NCBI RefSeq assembly: GCF_947488945.1
Contig: NZ_CANLBS010000010.1
Location: forward strand, 62,001 to 126,000
DNA: 64,000 bases
Direction: 5' to 3'
From: an uncultured Streptomyces sp.
Lineage (GTDB): Bacteria; Actinomycetota; Actinomycetes; Streptomycetales; Streptomycetaceae
Numbering within the stretch: the stretch's first letter is position 1; each line of letters begins with the position of its first letter. Of the stretch, positions 16,636 through 24,450 are shown in pieces. A model generated the notes under the pieces. That model made no database searches. It saw nothing but the letters and a program-made list of their open reading frames with translations, and was not told the origin of the DNA. The position numbers were made by a program, and so were the translations under genes.

Positions 16636-17736
16636 CTAAGGTTCGAGGATGGTGCGGGTTCCGACGGCCGACCGCAGGTCCTCGAAGGCGGCGGCCGCCT
16701 GCTCCATGGGGCGTACGGTTCCGATCAGCTCGTCGAGGGGCAGCCGGCCCGCGAGGTAGAGGCGGGCCAGCTTCGGGATGTCGATCGCGCCGACGCTGGA
16801 GCCGTAGTTGCAGCCGAGGACGCGCTTGCCCTGGTCGGCGAGGTCGAAGAGGTTGAACGCGCCGGTCGCGCCGACGGCGGCCATGCCGACCAGGACGGCG
16901 GCCCCGCCGGAGGTGAGCATGCCGGGGAGCGTTTCGATGACCCTGGGGCTGCCGATGGCCTCGAAGGCGTAGTCGGCGCCACCGAGGTTCTCCTGGCACC
17001 AGGCGGCGACATCGGTCGCGGCACCGTCCAGGGTGTGGGTGGCCCCGAAGCGCTCGGCAGCGGCGAGTCGCTCGGGAGAGAGGTCGACGGCGACGACGGG
17101 GTCGGCGCCCACCAGGCGCAGGCCCATCACCACCGACAGGCCGACCCCGCCCGCTCCGACGACGACCGCGGACTCTCCGGGCCGGACGTTCGCGGTGTTC
17201 ATGACCGCGCCGATGCCGGTCGAGATGGAGCAGCCCAGCAGGGCTCCGATGCCGAACGGCAGCTCGTCGGGGACCTTGACGGCGGCCGTTTCGGGGACGA
17301 CCAGCCGGTTCGTGAAGGCGCCGAGGCCGAGGTAGGGCCAGATTTCCTCGCCCTGTTCGTCCGTGAAGGGCGTCGTGCCGTCGGGCAGCGTGTTCGCGAC
17401 GGCCTTGGTGCCGGTGCACAGCCATGCCATCCCGGCCAGACACTTGCGGCAGCTACGGCAGGGCGCGAACCAGGACATGACGACGTGGTCGCCCACCGCG
17501 AGACCGGTGACGCCCGCTCCCACGGCGCTGACCACACCGGCGGCCTCGTGACCGAGCACCAGAGGGCGGTCACTGGGCCAGTCCCCACTGAGGATGTGCA
17601 GGTCGGAGTGGCAGACTCCGGCGGCACGGACATCGATCTCGACCTCGCCCGGCCCGGCGGGCCGGTGGGAGACCTGCCGGGTCCGCAGCCCTTCCACGGG
17701 GTCGTAGGTGATGGCGGGACAGGTGCGCGCGGACAT
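16636..17736 (-). CDS. Zinc-dependent alcohol dehydrogenase
   Basis: A 366-residue class III-like medium-chain alcohol dehydrogenase. Catalytic zinc ligands are C42 (GVCHSD) and H63/E64 (GHEAAG). The structural zinc set is C93, C96, C99 and C107. The nucleotide motif VVGAGGVGLSVV lies around residue 195. It oxidises an alcohol to an aldehyde with NAD+. The ATG overlaps the permease stop by one nt (TGATG), showing coupling. Followed by the ALDH after 77 nt, it would supply that enzyme's aldehyde. Confidence 0.9.
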   Translation of the reverse strand: MSARTCPAITYDPVEGLRTRQVSHRPAGPGEVEIDVRAAGVCHSDLHILSGDWPSDRPLVLGHEAAGVVSAVGAGVTGLAVGDHVVMSWFAPCRSCRKCLAGMAWLCTGTKAVANTLPDGTTPFTDEQGEEIWPYLGLGAFTNRLVVPETAAVKVPDELPFGIGALLGCSISTGIGAVMNTANVRPGESAVVVGAGGVGLSVVMGLRLVGADPVVAVDLSPERLAAAERFGATHTLDGAATDVAAWCQENLGGADYAFEAIGSPRVIETLPGMLTSGGAAVLVGMAAVGATGAFNLFDLADQGKRVLGCNYGSSVGAIDIPKLARLYLAGRLPLDELIGTVRPMEQAAAAFEDLRSAVGTRTILEP

Positions 17737-19220
17737 CAGGACGCCTCGACTTCTTCGGTGACGGGGTGGGCGGGGTGGGCGGGCAGCCGGGTGTGCGGCT
17801 TGGCGACGAGCACGTACGCCAGGCCGAGGACGAGCAGGACGGAGAAGACCAGGACCACGGCCCAGATCTGGATCCAGCTGCCGCCCGGCGGCGCGAGTTC
17901 GGTGCGGGGCCAGGCGATGTTGGCCGATTCGAACAGCAGCCACACGACGGCGAGCACGTTGATCACCAGCCCGGTCCGGCCCAGGCGCAGTTCGCCCGCC
18001 GACGGGTTCCAGCGGCCGCGCAGGCGCGCGACGAGCGCGACGACGGCCACCGTGAGGAAGATGAAGTAGAAGCCGCCGGAACCGAAGGAGATCAAGGTGG
18101 CAGCGGCGTTGCCGTTGAGGCCGAGCACGAGACCGAGGCCGGCGAGGACGGCCGTCACGATGAGCGAGACCCAGGGGATCTGGCGCTGCCCGACGACGGC
18201 GAGCCGGGTGGAGAAGGGCAGCTGGCGGTCGCGGGCGAGGGCGTACACGGCCCGGCCGATGTAGGTCTGGATCGAGATGGCGCAGGCGAAGAAGGCGATC
18301 AGGACGACGAGGACGAAGGGCTTCTCGCTCCAGCCGCCCAGGCCCTGGGTCACCGCTTCGAAGACCGGGTCCACGATCTTCCCGGAGACGGCGTCGTCGG
18401 GGCTGCGCAGCGACAGGGTGACGGCGACCGAGGTGAGCAGGACCGTGAAGGCGACGAACAGGTAGGAGCGCAGCAGGGCTCGGGGCACGCTGCGGCGGGG
18501 CTGCTCGGTTTCCTCGGCGACCTGCGTGGTCGCGTCGAAGCCGAGGAACGCCCAGCCGGCCACGGCCAGGCACGTGACGAACCCGGCCGCGGTGGAACCG
18601 CCGGACCCGGCGCCCAGGGTGTCGAAGAGGATGCCGAATCCGTTGTTGCGGGCGAAGACCAGCAGGACGACGCTGACGGCGATCGACGCGACGCCTTCGG
18701 CGATGATGCCCGCGTTGAGGAAGTGCTTGACCGGGTTGACGCCCAGCAGGTTGATACCGAGGGCGACGGCGATGAAGACGACGCCCAGCAGGACGTGGGC
18801 CCCCGGCGACAGGGGCGCGTCGCTGACGAGCATGTGCAGCCAGGTCGCGCCGAGGTAGGCCACGGTGGTCAGAGACGCGATGGCGGAGGCGAGGTAGATC
18901 CAGCCCACCAGCCAGCCGAGGCGCGGTCCGGCGAGCCGGCGGACCCACTGGTAGACGCCTCCGGTGACCGGGAACTGCGAGGACAGTTCGGCGTACACCG
19001 TGGCGACCAGCAGTTGCCCCAGGAAGGCGATGACGACCGCCCAGATCCAGGCCGGGCCGGCGGAGACGAACCCGAGCTGGACGACGGCGTAGATGCCGAC
19101 GACGGGCGAGATCGTGGCGAAGCCGAGCGCGAAGACGGCCCACGGGGACAGGGTGCGTCTCAGCTCCTGTGCGTATCCGTATTCCGCCAGCTCACCGGCG
19201 TCGGCGCGGGTGTGGTTCAC
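17736..19220 (-). CDS. APC-superfamily amino acid/amine permease
   Basis: A 494-residue permease with about twelve transmembrane helices, in the amino acid-polyamine-organocation family. The N-terminal ATISPVVGIY and the helix-1 GxG region mark the substrate site. The loop SSQFPVTGGVYQWVRRL is typical of GABA/choline-type permeases of actinobacteria. The start is GTG 19220 with AGGAGA five nt upstream. It heads the operon with ADH and ALDH, so it probably imports the carbon or nitrogen source the two dehydrogenases process. Expression should be governed by the paired palindromes upstream and the divergent TetR. Confidence 0.88.
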   Translation of the reverse strand: MNHTRADAGELAEYGYAQELRRTLSPWAVFALGFATISPVVGIYAVVQLGFVSAGPAWIWAVVIAFLGQLLVATVYAELSSQFPVTGGVYQWVRRLAGPRLGWLVGWIYLASAIASLTTVAYLGATWLHMLVSDAPLSPGAHVLLGVVFIAVALGINLLGVNPVKHFLNAGIIAEGVASIAVSVVLLVFARNNGFGILFDTLGAGSGGSTAAGFVTCLAVAGWAFLGFDATTQVAEETEQPRRSVPRALLRSYLFVAFTVLLTSVAVTLSLRSPDDAVSGKIVDPVFEAVTQGLGGWSEKPFVLVVLIAFFACAISIQTYIGRAVYALARDRQLPFSTRLAVVGQRQIPWVSLIVTAVLAGLGLVLGLNGNAAATLISFGSGGFYFIFLTVAVVALVARLRGRWNPSAGELRLGRTGLVINVLAVVWLLFESANIAWPRTELAPPGGSWIQIWAVVLVFSVLLVLGLAYVLVAKPHTRLPAHPAHPVTEEVEAS

Positions 19221-19358
19221 GTTCGTCTCCTGGCGTCGCTACGGGCTCGACATGCGCCGGGCGGCTCCGACCGCACGGAGCGGGGAGTCGGTTTCCGGAG
19301 CCCCGCCCCCTCCCCCGCGGGGGCGTGGGGCGGCTGCCGTACAGGCGGTCGGCCTCTA

Positions 19359-19399
19359 ATTGGCTACACAGCCAATTGATCATTGGCTGCTTAGCCAAT
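19359..19399. promoter_or_regulatory. Two tandem 7-4-7 inverted repeats (TetR operator pair)
   Basis: ATTGGCT-acac-AGCCAAT (19359-19376) and ATTGGCT-gctt-AGCCAAT (19382-19399) have identical, perfect arms and are separated by TGATC. Their centres are 23 bp apart, about two helical turns, so two dimers could bind on one face. They sit in the divergent region between the permease operon and the tetR gene, ending 12 bp before the tetR ATG. Confidence 0.8.
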
Positions 19400-19411
19400 A
19401 GCATCGCCGCC

Positions 19412-20056
19412 ATGACGTCAAGAGTTTCTGGGAAGCAAGTCCGCAAATCGGCGGCGGAGCGGCACCGTGAGATCGTCTCGGCGGCCACGCGGATCGCGCT
19501 CCACGAGGGACTGGAGTGCGTCACACGGCAGCGGATCGCCGACGACCTCCAGGTGCAGCCCGGACTCATCCACCACTACTTCCCGGTCGTCGAGGAGCTC
19601 GTGGCGGAGGCGTTCGCCGGCGCCACGCTGGCCGAGCTCGACGGCCTCCTCCCGGAGCCGGCACCCGAGCCCGACGGGGCCGGAGCCCTGCGCACTCTGC
19701 GGCGGTTCTTCACGCTGAGCTCCGGCGCCGAGTTCGACGACATCAGCAAGCTCTGGCTGAACGCCCGGCACCTCGCCCGCTACCGGCCCGTCCTCCACGA
19801 CCAGGTCGTACGCCAGGAACTGCGCTGGTGCCACCGCCTCGCGGAGATCATCGGTGAGGGCGTACGGGAAGGGGACTTCACCTGCGACGACCCCTGGGCC
19901 GCGGCCGTACGCATTCTTGCCGTCGTGGACGGCGCCGGCGCCTACGTCAACACCAGCGCGAACCGGCGCACGGCCCCCCTCGCCGACCTGGCCCGCACCC
20001 TCGCGGAGGCTGAGCTGAAGCTCGCTGCGGGCAGCCTGCGGGTCCCCCGGGGTTGA
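19412..20056 (+). CDS. TetR family regulator of the permease-ADH-ALDH operon
   Basis: A 214-residue TetR protein. The N-terminal HTH includes CVTRQRIADDLQVQPGLIHHYF (in segments, ~30-55); the C-terminal ligand domain is helical and ends in a TetR_C-like region with AYVNTSANRR. The start is ATG 19412; the longer open frame runs back through the operator and is rejected. Two perfect 7-4-7 palindromes immediately upstream make autoregulation and control of the divergent catabolic operon very likely. The inducer is presumably a transported amine, alcohol or aldehyde. Confidence 0.88.
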   Translation: MTSRVSGKQVRKSAAERHREIVSAATRIALHEGLECVTRQRIADDLQVQPGLIHHYFPVVEELVAEAFAGATLAELDGLLPEPAPEPDGAGALRTLRRFFTLSSGAEFDDISKLWLNARHLARYRPVLHDQVVRQELRWCHRLAEIIGEGVREGDFTCDDPWAAAVRILAVVDGAGAYVNTSANRRTAPLADLARTLAEAELKLAAGSLRVPRG

Positions 20057-20172
20057 GACCCGGGGCGCGGGGAGGCGTGCGCGCGGGCGACGGCGGTTCC
20101 GGGTGCGACCGGCTCGTCCCGCCGCCGCAGGTACCGGTGCACGGGCCGGAAGCGGGCCGGGCCGGAAGCAGG

Positions 20173-21549
20173 TCAGGCGGCGGTGCAGTCCGCTACGGCG
20201 GGCGGCGCGGGATTGCCGTGGGTGGTGACCGTGAAGCCGAAGGTGGTGGAGGCACCGGCGGCCAGGGTGCCGTTGTAGGAGGCGTTGCGCACCGTCGCCA
20301 CCGAGCCGGCGCCGTTCCAGGACGCGACGGCGTTCCACAGCGAGGTCGCCCTCTGCGGTTCCGGCAGGGTGAGCGTCACCGACCAGCCGCTGACGGGGGC
20401 GTTGCCCGCGGAGATGGTCACCTGGCCGTTGTAACCGCCGTTCCATGCCTGGCTGGTGCTGTATACGGCGGTGCACGAGCCGGTTCCCGGCGTGGGCGTG
20501 GGCGTCCCGGGTTCGGTGGAAGTCCCACCGAGCGCGTCGAGGACGGCGGCGTACGCGGGCTTCTTCGCGTACGCGTCGTCGAAGAGGAGCGGGGTGCCGG
20601 CCGCGCGCCAGGAGTACATGTCGGTGATGCCCCACACGGTGATGCCGGTGCACCGGGTGACGGCGAGGCACGCCTTGACGACGTTGGCGTAGCTGGTCGC
20701 CTGCGCCGGGCCGGAGCCTTCGACGTCAAGTTCGGTGATCTGCACGTCGACGCCGAGGTCGGCGAAGCGCTGGAGGTTGGCGCGGTAGTCGGCGGGGACC
20801 GGGGAGGCGCTGTTGAAGTGGGACTGGAAGCCGACGCAGTCGATGGGGACACCGCGGGAGGTGAAGTCCTTTACCATGGCGTAGACGGCATCGCTCTTCG
20901 CGTTGGCGCCGTCGGTGTTGTAGTCGTTGTAGCAGAGTTCGGCGTCGGGGTCGGCGGAGCGGGCGGTCCGGAAGGCCTCCTCGATGTAGCCGTTGCCGAG
21001 CTTGTCCTGGAAGGGCGAACTGCGCCGGGCACCGCCGGAGCCGTCCTGGAACGCCTCGTTGACGACGTCCCAGGAGCGGATCTTCCCCTGGTAGTGGGTC
21101 ATCACCTGGGTGATGTGGTGGTTCATCGCGGTGCGCAGATCGGCGGCGGCGAGTTGGCCGACCCACCCCGGCAACTGCTGGTGCCAGACGAGGGTGTGCC
21201 CGCGCACCTCCGTCCCCCGGTCCCGGGCGTGGTTCACGATCCGGTCGGCGGAGCCGAAGGCGAAGGTGTTCCGGGACGGCTCGACGGCGTCCCACTTCAT
21301 CTCGTTCTCCGGTGTCACCGAGGTGAATTCGGCGTCGAGCGTGGCGGCGTAGGGCGTCTCGCCGAGGTGGTTCGCGGCCACGGCCGCGCCGAAGTAGCGG
21401 CCCTGCTGGGCGGCCGCGGACCCGAGGCTGTCGGCGGCGTGGGCGGGCCCGGCGGCGGTGAGGGTTGCGGCGACGGCCAGCACCCCCGTCGCCACGAGGG
21501 CGAGCGCTCCGCGGAGGGAGGCGCTGCGGATGGACTGCGGAGCAGACAT
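20173..21549 (-). CDS. Secreted GH10 endo-beta-1,4-xylanase with C-terminal CBM2
   Basis: A 458-residue exoenzyme: Sec signal peptide (1 to ~38, ending GPAHA), GH10 barrel (~42-340), a short Thr/Pro linker (GTPTPTPGTGS) and a CBM2 cellulose-binding module with conserved Trp and terminal Cys. Catalytic residues are acid/base E165 (DVVNEAF) and nucleophile E273 (ITELDV); GHTLVWHQQLP is a GH10 hallmark. ATG 21549 follows GAGGA with 8-nt spacing; an in-frame ATG at 21564 is possible. It lies 71 nt downstream of the LPMO gene on the same strand and has no operator of its own, so it is probably co-transcribed from the CebR-box promoter. Confidence 0.92.
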   Translation of the reverse strand: MSAPQSIRSASLRGALALVATGVLAVAATLTAAGPAHAADSLGSAAAQQGRYFGAAVAANHLGETPYAATLDAEFTSVTPENEMKWDAVEPSRNTFAFGSADRIVNHARDRGTEVRGHTLVWHQQLPGWVGQLAAADLRTAMNHHITQVMTHYQGKIRSWDVVNEAFQDGSGGARRSSPFQDKLGNGYIEEAFRTARSADPDAELCYNDYNTDGANAKSDAVYAMVKDFTSRGVPIDCVGFQSHFNSASPVPADYRANLQRFADLGVDVQITELDVEGSGPAQATSYANVVKACLAVTRCTGITVWGITDMYSWRAAGTPLLFDDAYAKKPAYAAVLDALGGTSTEPGTPTPTPGTGSCTAVYSTSQAWNGGYNGQVTISAGNAPVSGWSVTLTLPEPQRATSLWNAVASWNGAGSVATVRNASYNGTLAAGASTTFGFTVTTHGNPAPPAVADCTAA

Positions 21550-21620
21550 CAGTGGGGTCCTCATTCGTCTCGGGCGTGCGGGTGCGGGAGCGGGTGCAGC
21601 GTGTGGGGTGACGGCGGCCG

Positions 21621-22760
21621 TCAGCGGACGCAGGTGAGGGTGCCGACCGGGAAGTCGTTGCCGGTCGAGGTGGCGGTGAAGCCGAAGGTGACGCTTCCGT
21701 CGGCGGGGACGGTCCGGTTGTGATCGACGTTCCGGACGGTGACCGTGCCGTCGGGGGCGGTGCTGTACGCGCCGTTCCAGACGTTGTTCAACCGTGTGCC
21801 GGCGCCCGGCTTCCATGCCACGGCCCAGCCGTCGCGTGGGGCCGTGCCGTGGTTCATGACCTCCACGCTGCCCTGGAAGCCGCCGCTCCAGGCCGAGACC
21901 ACGGTGTAGACCGCCATGCAGTCGCCGGTGTGCGGATCCGACGGAGTGGGAGTGGGGGTCGGGGTCGGCGTGGGTGTGGGGGTCGGGGTCGGCGTGGGCG
22001 TCGGGGTGGGGGTCGGCGTCGGGGTGCCGGCGTCCCGGATACCGGTCACCTCGCCGTTGCCGCCGTCGAACACGATGTCCGAGCAGGAGAAGAAGTTCTC
22101 CTGACTGTCCGACCGGACCCACTGGATGAACAGCACCGCGTTGCCCGAGCGGCCGGAGGGCAGCGCCAGGTCCCAGTTGTACGAACCGCCGTCGGTGCCC
22201 GGCGAACCGGTCTGCGGCGGGTTGGCGACCGTCTGGATCAGGTCCAGGTCGTCCCATCCCAGCGCGGTGGTGGGCGAGTAGCCCGGCTTGGACAGGTAGA
22301 CCCGGAAGGAGCCGGGGTGCGCCGCCCAGTTGCTGTACCGGACCTTCATCGTCGATCCGGAGGTGAGGTGCGTGCGCGGCCAGTCGTCCCGGGCGGCGTT
22401 GTAGCCGGTGAAGTTGTACGGGGAACGGTTGCCCGCACTGCACAGGGTGCCGTCCGGGACGTAACCCTCGCCGCGTCCGCCCGCGTTCGAGTCGAGCACG
22501 GCGAACCAGTTGTACAGCGCCGACGCGCCGCTCTCCGCCAGCGCGGCCCGGCACGCCGGATTGGTCGGATCCATCGAGCCGGTGGCCGTGCGGCCGTCCA
22601 CGTAACAGAGGTACGTGCGCGATCCGGGCGTCATCGCGACGCCGTGCGCTTCGGCCTTGCCCTGTCCCAGCAGGGCGAGGCCGAGGCCGCCCAGCAGGGT
22701 CATCAGTGCCGCCAGCGAGGCGACGAGCCGTCTTCCGCTTCCGAGTTTGCTGAGCACCAT
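21621..22760 (-). CDS. Secreted AA10 lytic polysaccharide monooxygenase with CBM2
   Basis: A 379-residue protein. The signal peptide ends at AEA before H39, so the mature protein starts with His, the first ligand of the copper histidine brace. The second ligand is H148 (RYSNWAAHPG). The AA10 domain runs to about 235, then a long (Thr-Pro)n linker encoded by a GTGGGG/GTCGGG repeat (about 21945-22025) leads to a C-terminal CBM2 with two Cys. It cleaves crystalline cellulose oxidatively, boosting hydrolases. The start is ATG 22760 with AGGAGA upstream. An exact CebR box lies 104 nt upstream of the start. Confidence 0.93.
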   Translation of the reverse strand: MVLSKLGSGRRLVASLAALMTLLGGLGLALLGQGKAEAHGVAMTPGSRTYLCYVDGRTATGSMDPTNPACRAALAESGASALYNWFAVLDSNAGGRGEGYVPDGTLCSAGNRSPYNFTGYNAARDDWPRTHLTSGSTMKVRYSNWAAHPGSFRVYLSKPGYSPTTALGWDDLDLIQTVANPPQTGSPGTDGGSYNWDLALPSGRSGNAVLFIQWVRSDSQENFFSCSDIVFDGGNGEVTGIRDAGTPTPTPTPTPTPTPTPTPTPTPTPTPTPSDPHTGDCMAVYTVVSAWSGGFQGSVEVMNHGTAPRDGWAVAWKPGAGTRLNNVWNGAYSTAPDGTVTVRNVDHNRTVPADGSVTFGFTATSTGNDFPVGTLTCVR

Positions 22761-22863
22761 GATTCTCCTGTGCCTCCTTCGTGAGGGTCGTGCCGGGCCG
22801 GAGGGGTGCCTGCCTCTCCGGGCGGGGGTGCGGTGCGACGGAACTGAGGGCTCCTCAAGGGTG

Positions 22864-22877
22864 TGGGAGCGCTCCCA
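22864..22877. promoter_or_regulatory. CebR box (cellulose-utilisation operator)
   Basis: TGGGAGCGCTCCCA is a perfect 14-bp palindrome identical to the published Streptomyces CebR consensus. It lies just downstream of the LPMO promoter (about +12 to +25), a blocking position. CebR releases it when cellobiose or cellotriose is bound. Confidence 0.9.
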
Positions 22878-22895
22878 TTTCGCGTGTCGGAGCGG

Positions 22896-22924
22896 ACTGT
22901 AAAGGCGTTCCATGTCCCTGACAA
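22896..22924 (-). promoter_or_regulatory. Promoter of LPMO-xylanase operon
   Basis: On the minus strand a -35 TTGTCA (22924-22919), 17-nt spacer and -10 TACAGT (22901-22896) precede the CebR box. The rest of 22761-23156 shows no gene. Confidence 0.6.
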
Positions 22925-23156
22925 CATAAGAATCGGGCCATGTCCGGGCAGGATCGCGGCCGGATAGAACGATGGCCGGACGCGGTTCCGGCCGCGTCCG
23001 ATCACGCATGATCGGGACAGAAGGGACTTTTCACGTAGGGTCGCCTCGCGACCGTGCCGCTCGGAAGACCCGGCCGGACAGCCGTGGCGATGCCCCGGTG
23101 GGCGCGCAGTGTGCGGCGTGCAGGGCGCGGCACCGGGCAGCGGGAGACCAGCGGCA

Positions 23157-24248
23157 GTGGTGGACAGGTTGTTCGGGGGTGCGTCGGCGGGCGCCGCGTG
23201 GCTGCTCACCGTGGTGTGCCTGCTGACCGGCGTCGCGCTCGACACCTTCGGCCCGCAGCCCTATACGGGGCTCCCCCTGCTCGCCGCCGCGCCGCTGGTG
23301 GCCGGCGCCACGCTTCCGCGGCGGTCGACCGCCGCGGTGGCCGTGGCGGCGTGTGCGGCCACCGCGTCGGTGGACGTCCTGCACGCGCGGGGGGCGGTGG
23401 CGCTGTCCGTCGATCTGGCCCTGGTCGGGCTGATCGGGATGATGGCGCTGGCGGTCAACCGGATCATCGCGCGCCGGGTGCGGGAGCTGGCGGAGGCGGT
23501 GCAGTTGGCGGTGCTGCCCGAGCCGCCGCGGCGCATCGGTCCGCTCGCCGTCGCGGCGGGCTACACCGCGGCGCAGGCCGAGACGCGCATCGGAGGCGAC
23601 CTGTACGCGGTGCAGGAGACCCCGCACGGCATCCGCATGGTCATCGGTGACGTACGGGGCAAGGGACTCCAGGCGATCGCCGCCGTGTCGGTGGCGATCG
23701 GCGCGTTCCGCCAGGAAGCGCAGTACGCGCCGTCCCTGGGCGAGCTGGCGCGCCGTCTCGACGACGCGCTCGCGAGGGAGGCCGCCCGCACGGACCGCGG
23801 GACGTCCGAGCAGTTCACCACCGCTCTGCTGGTGGAACTCTCCCACGACGGGGAAACGCTGACTCTGCTCAACCGGGGACACCCGGCCCCCTACCTGGTC
23901 CACGACGGCGGATGGGCGCGCCTGGACGCGACGTCGCCCCGGCTTCCGCTGGGCATGGGGCTCGGCGCCCCGCAGGACGCCGGGGAGGCCGCACCGGTCG
24001 ACACCGCGACCTTGCCCCACGGCGCCTCGCTCATGCTCATCACCGACGGGGTCACGGAGGCGCGGAACCGGCACGGCGTCTTCTACGACCCGATCCGGTC
24101 GCGGCTCCGCGGCAGACGGTTCACGGACCCGCAGGAACTCGTGGACGCGCTCACCGCCGACGTGTCGCACTGGACGGGCGACGGGCACCAGGACGACATG
24201 GCCATCCTGGTCGTCACCCGGCGTCACCCGGACGGCTCCCAGGACTGA
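23157..24248 (+). CDS. Membrane-anchored PP2C (SpoIIE-type) serine phosphatase
   Basis: A 363-residue protein. Three or four hydrophobic helices occupy residues ~10-100 (AAWLLTVVCLLTG, ALSVDLALVGLIGMMALAV). A cytosolic SpoIIE/PP2C domain follows with metal motifs GGDLYAV, GDVRGKG, ITDGVTEAR and DDMAILVV. Such phosphatases dephosphorylate STAS anti-sigma antagonists or related targets. No sensor domain other than the membrane segment is present. The frame is open to GTG 23109, but GTG 23157 (with GGGAGA upstream and another GTG directly after) fits better. No antagonist gene is adjacent; those near 26.5 and 31.4 kb are candidate substrates. Confidence 0.85.
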   Translation: MVDRLFGGASAGAAWLLTVVCLLTGVALDTFGPQPYTGLPLLAAAPLVAGATLPRRSTAAVAVAACAATASVDVLHARGAVALSVDLALVGLIGMMALAVNRIIARRVRELAEAVQLAVLPEPPRRIGPLAVAAGYTAAQAETRIGGDLYAVQETPHGIRMVIGDVRGKGLQAIAAVSVAIGAFRQEAQYAPSLGELARRLDDALAREAARTDRGTSEQFTTALLVELSHDGETLTLLNRGHPAPYLVHDGGWARLDATSPRLPLGMGLGAPQDAGEAAPVDTATLPHGASLMLITDGVTEARNRHGVFYDPIRSRLRGRRFTDPQELVDALTADVSHWTGDGHQDDMAILVVTRRHPDGSQD

Positions 24249-24334
24249 TCCCCCGGCGCGGCCGGGCACGTAGCCGCGGCGAGGCGGCCGGGAAGAGGAT
24301 CCGCGATCGGCCACCGGCCCCCGGGCGGGCGCTC

Positions 24335-24356
24335 GTTCACCGCGCGTACATCCGGC
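24335..24356 (+). promoter_or_regulatory. PHO box-like direct repeats upstream of phytase
   Basis: GTTCACCGCGC is directly followed by GTACATCCGGC. Both match the 11-nt direct-repeat unit bound by PhoP in Streptomyces (G[GT]TCAYYYR[GC]G), the second with one or two deviations. The pair covers where the -35 would be if GATAAC (24363-24368) is the -10. It is 95 nt upstream of the start codon. Confidence 0.6.
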
Positions 24357-24450
24357 CTTCGGGATAACGCACGTCGGGAATCCGCCGTGCCGACACCGTG
24401 CGGGGCGAGGATCGGCCGGGTCCGACCGGCCCCCCGCAGAGGAGACTCGC

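Noticed and set aside
21945..22025. GTGGGG/GTCGGG simple repeat resembling a microsatellite or CRISPR-like tract
   Set aside because: It encodes the Thr-Pro linker between the LPMO catalytic domain and CBM2; there are no spacers.
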